In this document: positions 12,815-24,775 of the stretch, in pieces
How the letters are laid out: each line of letters opens with the position of its first letter
Numbering within the stretch: the stretch's first letter is position 1
Assembly: GCA_051294375.1 (NCBI GenBank)
Contig: CM119268.1
Location: 3,884,799-3,948,798, forward strand
Length of the DNA: 64,000 nucleotides
Source of the DNA: Paraspadella gotoi
Taxonomy: Eukaryota; Chaetognatha
Reading direction: 5' to 3'
Made by a program: the position numbers and the translations under genes
The notes under the pieces: generated by a model
What the model was told of the DNA's origin: nothing
Databases searched by the model: none
Seen by the model: the letters and a program-made list of their open reading frames with translations, nothing else

Positions 12815-15579
12815 TCCCTCAGTCATGTAGCCTCCAGGGATCAACTTCGTCTCCGGTGGCGTTGAATACATCAACGCCACCACGTCAACGGAGACTTCAT
12901 GCCGGGATTTCCGGATTTGGACCGGAGATACATTCTGACGCAGGTGAGGAGTATTCTGGTGAGGGGGTTGGGGATTAGTCTGGGTAAGGGTCAGAGAATT
13001 CGAAACGAAGTACTTAACCCTAAATCGAGCTAAAGGGGTGGCCGCAATTTTTTTTCGACCGGGTAATTCGTATTTATATCCATGTTTAAAAACCTCAATT
13101 CCCGATTTGGTTTTAATTATTATTTTGCGTATATATAATCTGACTCATTTTCGCATAACGTTTTAGCCAATTATCATGCATTTATATTTTGTATTTAATT
13201 ATTACATTATTAGTAACTTACCCTAATAACTACAAATAAACATATAATCCACCATGATCGGAGTAACGGTGTTTTTGAGGGTTAGTTGACGAGATATTTA
13301 AACGTTATATTTATTATTCTTTAACTTGAGGTGTTCAATTCGTTTGTTTAATTGGCATTTCAAGGATTTTAAAGTTTAATCGTTTATTACATAAGTTCTA
13401 ATTATGTAGACAACAGGAGACAATAACGAATTTAAAGCAAGATGGCATTATGTAGTTTCCATTTTTAGCAAGGAGTATACAGCACTAAAAACTAAAAAAT
13501 AACAAATTTATTAGAAAACTTATTCTTTAAAGAAAAAATAATCATTTTTTACAAGACAAATACTAACATCCTTTTAGCGCAGGAGTGACTCAAACATAGT
13601 GAAGCTACCTTTTATATAAGGGTTTGACTTTTGTTTCTAACAAAATATTTACAACACTTATTTCAAGATGGCAGCCACAATAAATTTTAGTTAGTAATAT
13701 ATAGGATTACGTCGTTGCTACATGTTATAGAGAAAACAAGAAGACCAATAAATTTAAATCATAAATGTCAAAAAAGTATTCCAACAACACGGGACCTTTG
13801 GATCACGGATCAAACCGTGCCTCAGCTTTTTGGCAAATGATGTGGGAGCAAAATTGTCGGCGCTATCGTCATGTTGAAACAAATGTCATGGAGAATAATA
13901 GACCTAAATGCGCCTCGTAAGTCTTTTATTATTATTAATATTATTATTATTATATATTTTTTAGTATTGATATTTAACAATTCTTAAAGAGTTTTCAGCA
14001 AGAAGTCAAATTTTAATTGTCTTCTTGAGATTATCCACAAATTATTTCTTAGCCTTTTATTTAGCTACTTGAGCAATAGTTATTGACACACAAAAAACAT
14101 TCGAAATACCGTTTATATTCCAAACACATTCCATAAATTTATTTATCCGATTCATTCATCCGGGAAAACGAAACCACCAATACAATCTGCAAATACTTCA
14201 AAAACTTCATTGTCCATCGACTCCTGCAATACCTCGCAACCGCGATTCCTCCGTGGTCTAGGTATTGGCCTCTCGGTCGCGAGTTTGGCGACAACGACGG
14301 TTCAGCTTCGATGGCCCTCGATTTGGAAGCTCATGTTTCGTTGTGCCATGGAAACCGAAGGATTGCTACAACTACTTGACCAGTCGCTCGGTCGGTCGGT
14401 CTGATGGGTCTATCCGAGTGCTCATTGTATTGCTATTTTCTTACTTGGTTTCTTGGTTTCTTGGTTTCTTTGTTTCTTTCTTTATTTCTTTCTTTTGATC
14501 AGACTAGCAGCTCCCGACAGAAAAAGAACATCAGTAACAACAACCGCTTCAACAGCAACAACAACAACACACAAAGTCGTGAGATTCTACACCTTTCACT
14601 TCACGACTTGGCCAGACTTTGGAGTTCCCTTCGAGTCAAAGGACATGATGTCGCTTCTCTACGGCCGTGACTCCATTACTGGCTTTTATTTATTATTAAT
14701 TATTATTAAATTTACATAATCTGTTGTAAAACAAAAAAACTCTTTTAAAATTTTTGCGAAAAATAAAATTTTCTTTTTATCTTTTTAGTTGAAAAAAAAA
14801 AAGCACGTCTAAACAGAGCTTTCTTTTTATTTGCTCTGAACTAAAAATACTACTTTTCCTTTTAATTTCGATTGTCTTTTGTTTATTTGCTAAAAGTAAA
14901 AGCCAGCGGCGCTTTGGATGCACGGGGCGCCGCCACCTAGTCGTTCACTGCAGGCGCGGGAAGCGAAGATCAGGATCTTTTATTCTCATCGATTCGATGC
15001 TTTTCCCTCATGAAAGCCAGAGTAGGACGAAGAGTAGAGAAAGAAAAGAGAGCGAAGTGAGATAACGAGATAGAAAACCCTTTTTGTCAAACTTCAACGA
15101 CAGAACACGATGGAACCTTGCGACATGGTGCAGCTCCTCATTGGTCTCCGAAAATGCAGAATGAGTTTGGTTCAATCTTGGGAACAGTTTCGTTTTTGGC
15201 TATCAGGTCGCGATCTAATTTTGTCCGTGTTTTCAGCGATAAAAAAAGGGATAAAAATGAAACAATTATTTAATTGCTCTGCCCTGTCAAATTTAAAAAA
15301 AAAACCCTTTTGATGTACCAACATAAAATTAAAAATAATATACTATCGTTAACGACCTAGGGTTTTTTTTTTCCGTTTTTCGCACGTCCCTAACTTTCGT
15401 AATGATTTGTATAAAGGAGGCACATGTACTCGACATATACTTTCCACTCCCCCCCCCTTCTGTCCCCTTTTCCCGCGGCAACAGGCCGTCGTGGACGAAG
15501 CGAAACGTCATTTCCGCGCCGACGACGAACGAACTCGGGGTCGCGGCAGTCCTCCGTCGGCATCTCGGGCACCAAGTAG
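12815..15579 (+). pseudogene. Frame-broken copy of the PTPN1/2-type phosphatase gene (left palindrome arm)
   Basis: Recognisable remains of all seven exons lie in order on the plus strand, ending near 12943, 13916, 14383, 14666, 15021, 15206 and 15579. Compared with the intact right-arm copy, exon 2 lacks its AG acceptor (AACAACACGGG against AACAAACAGGG). The signature exon has extra bases that destroy the [10 protein letters not shown] loop (CACCTAGTCG against CACTAGTCG, and CAGGCGCGGG against CAGCGCGGG). Several other exons contain single-base insertions. Exon 1 is the most divergent and hard to delimit. Because the errors are mostly short indels and are shared with the introns, I infer poorly corrected sequence of the same locus or its other haplotype, but a true decayed duplicate cannot be excluded. 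Confidence 0.75.
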
Positions 15580-15759
15580 GGTAGGGTGAGGTTACGGTGG
15601 GTAACAATGGGTGATGGTTCAGTAGTTTTAAGCTTAATATTTAACTTTAATGTCTTACAAATATATCTAACCAAACCCGTAACCCTAATATAATTTTTTA
15701 GTCATTAACCATTCATCATTAATCCTTAATTATTACCATTGAAAGAGAGAGTAATGATT

Positions 15760-16090
15760 TTATGTGTTAGTGACAGAACCGTTCAATATAAGCAGTCCCT
15801 GAACTTCGGATCAGGCTGTAACACCGTGTTACAGGCGGGTTAAGCGCCCCGTCTCTCTTAACTGCTACTGCTAAGTTTAACGTTAACATCTTATATGACA
15901 TAACAATTTAGGGTCAATTATAATTAAATAATTTTAGCCGGGTTGCATGTAAATCCTGAGGTGAGAAGCTTCTCGCCATCTGGCCTTGAGAGACTTCGGA
16001 CCCTCAGCGGTTGCCCCAAACCATTGACGCTTTACGTTGTTTCCGTGACTCTATTCTGACGGAGATAACGCTTTAGGCCGCCTCGACCGA
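15760..16090 (-). repeat. SINE family-2 tail and family-1 module (left arm)
   Basis: Bases 15768-15875 match, in reverse, the module ending GGGACTGCTTATATTGAA that recurs at 50.7, 51.1 and 52.4 kb. Bases 15955-16020 match the CTGAGGGTC module of the 7-kb element. The mirrored copies lie at about 21450-21730. Confidence 0.7.
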
Positions 16091-16350
16091 GAAATCTCGT
16101 TGAAGTTCATTCGAATTAATATTGACTCTCTTCGTCGTTAATCTTTTCTGACTTCCTACCAACTTTTTCCCCTCCTCTTACCCCGCCCCCTTTCCCTCTT
16201 CCACCCCCTAACCCGTCCCGCCCCTTCTGGCCGAAAGGATTGCGAGGGAAGTCGCGTCGTCTGAAAAAGACGCCAAGAAAAACGCGGCGCGAATTGCGGA
16301 CAAGGCGAGGGGGGTGGGGCTGTGTTGTTGTTGTTTCAAAGATTCGCTTT

Positions 16351-16530
16351 TAGTATTCTAGCAAATTCGTAGTAGGATTTACGAGAGCGTTTTTTTTTTG
16401 TTTTTTTTTTGTTAAATATTTCGATTCTTATGGACGAATCATTTTTTCAAGCGGTCCATAAGAATCGAAATATTGACAGAAAAACTAAAAAAAAAAGCAC
16501 TTGTAATCCTATACGAATTGCTTAATACTA
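16351..16530. mobile_element. MITE-like hairpin element (left arm)
   Basis: Outer arms TAGTATTCTAGCAAATTCGT and ACGAATTGCTTAATACTA are imperfect inverted repeats, and an inner pair is ATTTCGATTCTTATGGAC / GTCCATAAGAATCGAAAT. The whole 180 bp can fold into one long stem. There is no coding capacity. The mirror copy lies at 20945-21139. Confidence 0.65.
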
Positions 16531-17777
16531 AATAATTATCTTCGAGTTTAATGTCTCTTCAACAACTGATTCACTTTTGTTGGATATGACGTTTGATTTT
16601 TTTTTTAATGTTTTTTTTTGTTAGTAAAAATATTTTAGGTACCATAAAGCCCCAAAGAAAGTCTACACAAGAGTTAAACTACGCTCGTCTCCTTAACTCT
16701 GATGCTTTAAGTCCTAAGTATCGTCTTATTTTTCCTGGGTATATTTTCTTGATACTGATTGTACAATTATGACATGTTTCATAATCGACGAAAATATCAA
16801 TTGTTCATATTTTTCTTTATTTAAAACTTTCATGCAGTCGTCAAACGAGGCTAACGCCATCATTGACTCGCGTCACGAGGTACCGTTTACTGATTTGTTA
16901 ATTAAACAACATAATAAATATATAAATAAAACCTGGTAAAGGGAATCAAGTTAAACAACAATTCAGATTCCAAAATATAAACGCCAAATCTACTTTTACG
17001 TATTTTTATAAATCGATCCTATACCTAAATTCACACTCACTTCAACCTTACCTCACCTCAATCCCCTTTTTAAGAAAGATCACCCTGACTCCGCCCGTGC
17101 GGCGCCGAGTTCGCCCAACCGGTGCCAGCGCCGCCACACCAGGCACTGCCTCAGCAAGTCTGAGCAGAGAAGGCTGCTGCGTCAGGCGCAGTACTTGAAA
17201 CCGGGCAACGAGAAAAGCCTGAGAAGGTAGGTGAAGGGGTTTGGGTGGAGTTAATAGTATTGACTTTACTCAGTTAAATGTAATGGTAATAGTTTATAAA
17301 TATTTCAAAATTTTACTTCGGCTGCACACGAAAATTATCAAAGCGAAGGAACGGATGGACGGAACGGAGGGAGACGAACGGACGGACATTGGCGCAGGGA
17401 AACGAATTTTTGAAAAAAATTGATTTCAAGTAGCTTTTTTATACAATATTATAATCCGTATGTCTCATTTACCGTGTCAGTCATAAATTTGGTCTGTATA
17501 CTGTCTAGGCACCATTTTTTGGTCTAACATTTCTCTCTTCTCTCCCTGTCTCTCGTCTCTCTCTCTCTGTCTCTCCTCTCCTCTCTCCTCTCCTCTCTCT
17601 CTCGTCTCTCTCTCCTCTCTCTCTCCCTGCTCACACACTCGCTTGTTTAGCAAGGCATTTGGTTCGATGCATCCCTGAATTAAATGAAATAGGCTCTCGT
17701 TTTGACGTAAATCCAGAAAAAAGCCGAACGGAGGAAAAAAATATTGCAAACAAAAGGAAAAAAAGTTAATACATAAT

Positions 17778-17782
<5 letters not shown>

Positions 17783-17840
<58 letters not shown>

Positions 17841-17842
17841 AG
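17783..17842. repeat. (GA)n microsatellite (left arm)
   Basis: The counterpart of the (CT)n array at about 19641-19711 in the right arm. Confidence 0.9.
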
Positions 17843-18577
17843 ATGAGAGAATCTAAGGAAAAAAGGAAGAAAGAAAAGTATTAACAAGGCGCGATCATGT
17901 ATTATGCAGTCGTTTACTTTCAGCATCATAACGAAGGCATAATGATTTGACGGGCCATCGACTTTCGTCGCGATGGATCAAAACGCAGACTTGTTTTTTA
18001 TTGAGTTTTATTGAAGAATCTGTCTCGTGCAGGATTCCATTTCTTTTGTGTTGTGGGGCGGAGGGGGCGTGGGGAATAGAGATGTGCGAGGAAACGACGT
18101 CGTGGTGGTTAAGTCAAAGGAGAAGAGTTATAAAAAGCTTTAATTTACAATATGACTATATGTACAGGACTACAATATAGATTACAATATGAGATACCAG
18201 ATATATTTTTTTTATCTTTTTTCCATTCTGGCTTTGGAATATTTCGTTTTATGTCAACTCTTAATTCTTAAAAATGGGACAAAATATTTTTAAAAATAGA
18301 ACGTTAAATGTTTTTTCTTTTTAATTAAAATTGTATGGTAAAATTTTTTTTTAAATAAACATTGACTTAATTAAAAAAAACATAATACCACATAAACCAA
18401 AAAAAAAGCTAAATACGAAGGAAGAGCAGATACATTACGGCGAATTTAGTCAATACTGCTTGCGATATTTTATGTAGGAATAAAATGGAAAGAGAGAGCA
18501 ATAAAAAATATAAATCATAAAGGGAAAGACAGAGAATGACACAAAATGGAAAATTGGACAAATGGTAAAATCAGGTA

Positions 18578-18684
18578 CAAAAAAAAAAAAAAAAAGGAAA
18601 CTTTTGTTTTGTTTGTCCCACGGCGTCCCCTATAAGCGAAGCCATTTTTTTTTCTTTGAAAATATGAGAAAGAGAGAGAGAGAG

Positions 18685-18763
<79 letters not shown>

Positions 18764-18888
18764 GAGAGAGAGGAACAGAGACAGACGACAGAGATTCTCC
18801 GGTATCCGTCTAACTCGATTAATTCAAAAATCCTGCTCGCAGCCCTTTCGCCTTTCTCGTGCCACACAAATCAATCTTTTTTGTGTTA
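18578..18888. repeat. GA-rich tail next to the N gap, present only on the left side
   Basis: After the last mirrored base (ATCAGGT at 18577) the left side continues through a poly-A run and about 120 bp of GA repeats before the gap. The right arm starts directly at the mirrored ACCTGAT. The arms therefore do not meet symmetrically. Confidence 0.8.
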
Positions 18889-18913
18889 NNNNNNNNNNNN
18901 NNNNNNNNNNNNN
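18889..18913. other. 25-N assembly gap
   Basis: Exactly 25 N bases at the centre of the palindrome. A second gap of the same size lies at 32951-32975. Confidence 1.
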
Positions 18914-19636
18914 ACCTGATTTTATCCATTTCCAATTTTCCATTTTGTGTCATTCTCTGTCTTTCCCTTTTATGATTTATATTTTTTATTGCTCTCTTTC
19001 CATTTTATTCCTACATATAAATATCGCAAGCAGTATTGACTAAATTCGCCGTAATGTATCTGCTCTTTCCTTCGTATTTAGCTTTTTTTTTGGTTTATGT
19101 GGTATTATGTTTTTTTTAATTAAGTCAATGTTTATTTAAAAAAAAATTTTACCATACAATTTAATTAAAAAGAAAAAACATTTAACGTTCTATTTTTAAA
19201 ATATTTTGTCCCATTTTTAAGAATTAAGAGTTGACATAAAACAAATATTCCAAAGCCAGATGGAAAAAAGATAAAAAAATATATCTGGTATCTCATATTG
19301 TAATCATATTGTAGTCCTGTACATATAGTCATATTGTAAATTAAAGCTTTTTATAAACTCTTCCTCCCTTTGACTTAACCACCACGACGTCGTTTCCTCG
19401 CACATCTCTATTCCCCACGCCCCCCCGCCCCACAACAAAAAGAAATGGAATCCTGCACGAGACAGATTCTTCAATAAAAACTCAATAAAAAACAAGTCTG
19501 CGTTTGATCCCATCGCGACGAAAGGTCGATGGCCCGTCAAATCATTATGCCTTCGTTATGATGCTGAAAGTAAACGACTGCATAATACATGATCGCGCCT
19601 TGTTAATACTTTCTTTCCTTCCTTTTTTCTTAGATT

Positions 19637-19713
<77 letters not shown>

Positions 19714-19866
19714 ATTATGTATTAACTTTTTTCCTTTTGTTTGCAATATTTTTTTCCTCCGTTCGGCTTTTTTCTGATTTACGTCAAAACGAGAGCCTAT
19801 TTCATAATTCAGGGATGCATCGAACCAAATGCCTTGTAAACAAAGGCGAGTGTGAGCGAGAGAGAG

Positions 19867-19917
<51 letters not shown>

Positions 19918-20944
19918 GAGACAGAGATCGAGAGCACATGAGAGACGAGAAATGTTAGACCAAAAAATGGTGCCTAGACAGTATACAGACCAAATTTATA
20001 GACTGACAGGTAAATGAGACATACGGATTATAATATGTATAAAAAAGCTACTTGAAATCAATTTTTTTCAAAATTCGTTTCCCTGCGCCAATGTCCGTCC
20101 GTTCGTTCGTCCCTCCGTCCGTCCATCCGTTCCTTCGCTTTGATAATTCGTGTGCAGCGAAGTAAAATTTGAAATTTTATTTTAAACTTTTACCATTACA
20201 TTAACTGAGTAAAGTCAATTACTTTAACTCCACCCAAACCCCTTCACCTTACCTTCTCAGGCTTTCTCGTTGCCCGGTTTCAAGTACTGCGCCTGACGCA
20301 GCAGCTTCCTCTGCTCAGACTTTGCTGAGGCAGTGCCGGAGCTGGTGGCGGCGCTGGCACCGGCGTTGGGCGAACTCGGCGCCGCACGGGCGGAGTCAAG
20401 GGTGATCTTTCTAAAAAGGGGGATTGAGGTGAGGTAAGGTGAAGTGAGGTGAATTTAGGTAAGGATCGATTTATAAAATACGTAAAAGTAGATTTGCGTT
20501 TATATTTGGAATCTGAATTGTGTTTTAACTTGATTCCACTTTACCAGGTTTTATTTATAATTTATTATGTTGTTTAATTAACAAATCAGTAAACGGTTAC
20601 CTCGTGACGCGAGTCAATGATGGCGTAGCCTCGTTTGACGACTGATGAAAGTTTAAATAAAAGAAAATATGAACAATTGATATTTCGTCGATTATGAAAC
20701 ATGTCATAATTGTACAATCAGTATCAAGAAAATATACCCAGGAAAAATAAGACGATACTTAGGACTTAAAGCATCAGAGTTAAAGGGAGACGAGCGTAGT
20801 TTAACTCTTGTGTAGACTTTCTTTGGGCTTTATGGTACCTAAAATATTTTTACTAACAAAAAAAAACATTAAAAAAAAAAATCAAACGTCATATCCAACA
20901 AAAGTGAATCAGTTGTTGAAGAGACATTAAACGAGATAATTATT

Positions 20945-21139
20945 TAGTATTAAGCAATTCGTAGTAGGATTTACAAGTGCTTTTTTTTTTTAGTTTTTCT
21001 GTCAATATTTCGATTCTTATGGACCGCCTTGAAAAAATGATTCGTCCATAAGAATCGAAATATTAACAAAAAAAAAAACACAAAAAAAAACAAAAAAAAA
21101 AACGCTCTCGTAAATCCTACTACGAATTGCTAAATACTA
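20945..21139. mobile_element. MITE-like hairpin element (right arm)
   Basis: The mirror copy of the element at 16351-16530, with the same nested inverted repeats and an A-rich interruption. Confidence 0.65.
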
Positions 21140-21907
21140 AAAGCGAATCTTTGAAACAACAACAACACAGCCCACCCCCCTCGCCTTGTCCGCAATTCGC
21201 GCCGCGTTTTTCTTGGCGTCTTTTTCAGACGACGCGACTTCCCTCGCAATCCTTTCGGCCAGAAGGGGGGGGACGGGTTAGGGGGTGGAAGAGGGAAGGG
21301 GGCGGGTAAGAGGAGGGGAAAAAGTTGGTAGGAAGTCAGAAAAGATTAACGACGAAGAGGAGTCAATATAATTCGAATGAACTTCAACGAGATTTCTCGG
21401 TCGAGGCGGCTAAAGCGTTATCTCCGTCAGAATAGAGTCACGGAAACAACGTAAAAGCGTCAATGGTTTGGGGCAACCGCTGAGGGTCCGAAGTCTCTCA
21501 AGGCCAGATGGCGAGAAGCTTCTCACCTCAGGATTTACATGCAACCCGGCTAAAATTATTTAATTATAATTGACCCTAAATTGTTATGTCATATAAGATG
21601 TTAACGTTAAACTTAGCAGTAGCAGTTAAGAGAGACGGGGCGCTTAACCCGCCTGTAACACGGTGTTACAGCCTGATCCGAAGTTCAGGGACTGCTTATA
21701 TTGAACGGTTCTGTCACTAACACATAAAATCATTACTCTCTCTTCAATGGTTAATAATTAAGGATTAATGATGAATGGTTAATGACTAAAAAAATTATAT
21801 TAGGGTTACGGGTTTGGTTAGATATATTGTAAGACATTAAAGTTAAATATTAAGCTTAAAACTACTGAACCATCACCCATTGTTACCCACCGTAACCTCA
21901 CCCTACC

Positions 21908-24597
21908 CTACTTGGTGCCCGAGATGCCGACGGAGGACTGGGCCGCGACCCCGAGTTCGTTCGTCGTCGGCGGAAATAGACGTTTCGCTTCGTCCACGAC
22001 GGCCTGTTGGGGGAAAAGGGGACAGAAGGGGGGGGGGAGTGGAAAGTATATGTCGAGTACATGTGCCTCCTTTATACAAATCATTACGAAAGTTAGGGAC
22101 GTGGAAAACGGAAAAAAAACCCTAGGTCGTTAACGATAGTATATTTTATTTTAATTTTATGTTGGTACATCAAAAGGGTTTTTTTTTTAAACTTTGACAG
22201 GGCAGAGCAATTAAATAATTGTTTCATTTTTTATCCCCTTTTTTTATCGTGAAAACACGGACAAAATTAGATCGGACCTGATAGCAAAAACGAAACTGTT
22301 CCCAAGATTGAACCAAACTCATTCTGCATTTTCGGAGACCAATGAGGAGCTGCACCATGTCGCAAGGTTCCATCGTGTTCTGTCGTGAAAGTTTGACAAA
22401 AGGGTTTCTATCTCGTTATCTCACTTCGCTCTCTTTCTTTCTCTACTCTTCGTCCTACTCTGGCTTTCATGAGGAAAAGCATCGAATCGATGAGAATAAA
22501 AGATCCAGATCTTCCGATTCCCGCGCTGCAGTGAACGACTAGTGGCGGCGCCCCGTGATCCAAAGCGCCGCTGGCTTTTACTTTAGAAAAATAAACAAAA
22601 GACAATCGAAAATTAAAAGGAAAGTAGTATTTTTAGTTCAGAGCAAATAAAAGAAAGCTTGTTTAGACGTGTTTTTTTTTTTCAACTAAAAAGATAAAAA
22701 GAAAATTTTATTTTCGCAAAAATTTTAAAAGAGTTTTTTTTGTTTTACAACAGATTATGTAAATTTAATAATAATTAATAATAAATAATAAGCCAGTAAT
22801 GGAGTCACCGGCGTAGAGAAGCGACATCATGTCCTTTGACTCGAAGGGAACTCCAAAGTCTGGCCAAGTCGTGAAGTGAAAGTGTAGAATCTCACGACTT
22901 TGTGTGTTGTTGTTGTTGCTGTTGAAGCGGTTGTTGTTACTGATGTTCTTTTTCTGTCGGAGCTGTAGTCTGTCAAAAGAAAGAAATAAAGAAAGAAACA
23001 AAGAAACCAAGAAACCAAGAAACCAAGTAAGAAAATAGCAATACAATGAGCACTCGGATAGACCCATCAGACCGACCGACCGAGCGACCTGGTCAAGTTG
23101 TAGCAATCCTTGGTTTCCATGGAAACGAACATGAGCTCCAAATCGAGGCCATCGAAGCTGAAACCGTCGTTGTCGCCAACTCGCGACCCGAGAGGCCAAT
23201 ACCTAGACCACGGAGGAATCGCGGTTGCGAGGTATTGCAGGAGTCGATGGACAATGAAGTTTTTGAAGTATTGCAGATTGTATTGGTGGTTTCGTTTTCC
23301 CGATGAATGAATCGGAAATAAATTTATGGAATGTGTTTGGAATATAAAAGGTATTTCGAATGTTTTTTTGGTGTCAATAACTATGCTCAGTAGCTAAATA
23401 AAAGGTAAGAAATAATTTGGGATAATCTCAAGAAGACAATTAAAATTTGACTTGCTGAAAACTCTTAAGAATTGTTAAATATCAATACTAAAAAATATAT
23501 AATAATAATAATATTAATAATAATAAAAGACTTACGAGGCGCATTTAGGTCTATTATTCTCCATGACATTGTTCAACATGACGATAGCGCGACAATTTTG
23601 CTCCCACATCATTTGCCAAAAGTGAGGCACGGTGTGATCCAAAGGTCCCTGTTTGTTGGAATACTTTTTGACATTATGATTAAATTTATTGGTCTCTTGT
23701 TTTCTCTATAACTGTAGCAACGACGTAATCCTATATTACTAACTAAATTTATGTGCTGCCATCTTGAAATAAGTGTTGTAAATATTTTGTAAGAAACAAA
23801 AGTCAAACCCTTATATAAAAGGTAGCTTCACTTGTTTGAGTCACTCCTGGCTAAAAGGATGTTAGTATTTGTCTTGTAAAAAATGATTATTTTTTCTTTA
23901 AAGAATAAGTTTCTAATAAATTGTTATTTTTAGTTTTTAGTGCTTATACTCCTTGCTAAAAATGGAAACTACAATGCCATCTGCTTTAAATTCGTTATTG
24001 TCTCCTGTTGTCTACATAATTATGAACTTATGTAATAAAACGATTTAAACTTTAAAATTCCTTGAAATGCCAATTAAACAAACTCGAATTGAACATCCTC
24101 AGTTAAAGAATAATAAATATAACGTTTAATATCTCGTCAACTAACCCTCAAAACGTCCGTTACTCGATCAGTGTTGATTATTATGTTTATTTTAGTTATT
24201 GGTAAGTTACTAATAAGTTAATAATAATACAAAATTATAACTGCACGATAATTGGGCTAAACGTTTATGCGAAAAAGAGTCAGATTATATATATCGCAAA
24301 ATAATAATTACCAATCGTGAGTTTTTAAACATGTATAAAAATACGAATTCCGGTCGAAAAAAAAATTGCGGGCCACCCCTTTAGCTCGATTTGGGTTAAG
24401 TACTCGTTCGAATTCTCTGACCCTTACCCAGACTAATCCCCAACCCCCTCACCCAGAATACCCTCACCTGGGTCAGAATGTATCTCCGGTCCAAATCCGG
24501 AAATCCGGCGAGGTCTCCGTTGACGTGGTTGGCGTTGATGTATTCAACGCCACCGGAACGAAGTTTGACGCGGGTTTGATCGTAGGGGAGGACGTCT
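21908..24597 (-). CDS. Non-receptor protein tyrosine phosphatase, PTPN1/PTPN2 type (5' exons not found)
   Basis: Seven minus-strand exons: 24468-24597, 23536-23648, 23089-23202, 22809-22969, 22459-22580, 22278-22379 and 21908-22003 (TAG stop). All phases are continuous, giving 279 codons with no frame break. Family landmarks in order are [48 protein letters not shown], the WPD loop ([13 protein letters not shown]), the P loop [10 protein letters not shown] with catalytic Cys and Arg, and the Q-loop region [14 protein letters not shown]. This enzyme class hydrolyses phosphotyrosine in proteins through a cysteinyl-phosphate. Oddities: an Asn-rich insert (about 15 residues, [14 protein letters not shown]) just before the WPD segment, and a very short C-terminal end (31 residues after the Q loop) without the membrane anchor or nuclear tail of vertebrate PTPN1/PTPN2. 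The N-terminal exons (about 50 residues) were not found between 24.6 and 27.7 kb. Confidence 0.85.
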
Positions 24598-24775
24598 CTT
24601 TGGGGGGGGGGGTATGGTGGTTGGGTCGGGGTGGTCGAGGTGGTCGGAAGAAGAGATACGAAAGTGAATCGTCATGTCATGTCATGTCATTCCATTTTTA
24701 TATCGATGTTTCGACTTTTATGTTTGGCGTCAGTGTGTCACAATGAAATTAATTATAAAATATCAATGAGGAAAA

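Larger units (their letters stand above)
12580..18577. repeat. Left arm of a large imperfect palindrome
   Basis: About 6.0 kb whose reverse complement reappears at 18914-24775, covering the phosphatase exons, their introns, a MITE-like hairpin and the 3' flank. The arms differ by very many one- to few-base insertions and deletions plus some substitutions. In coding exons it is this left arm that breaks the frame. Confidence 0.95.
18914..24775. repeat. Right arm of the large imperfect palindrome
   Basis: The reverse complement of 12580-18577. It carries the intact phosphatase exons, so it is the more accurate arm. It includes CT arrays at about 19641-19711 and a GA array at about 19858-19922. 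Confidence 0.95.

Noticed and set aside
22408-22605. Uninterrupted frame through the phosphatase P-loop exon into [19 protein letters not shown]
   Set aside because: The part after MKAR is intron: splicing AGA|GTAGGA to the acceptor at 22380 restores the family sequence [20 protein letters not shown].
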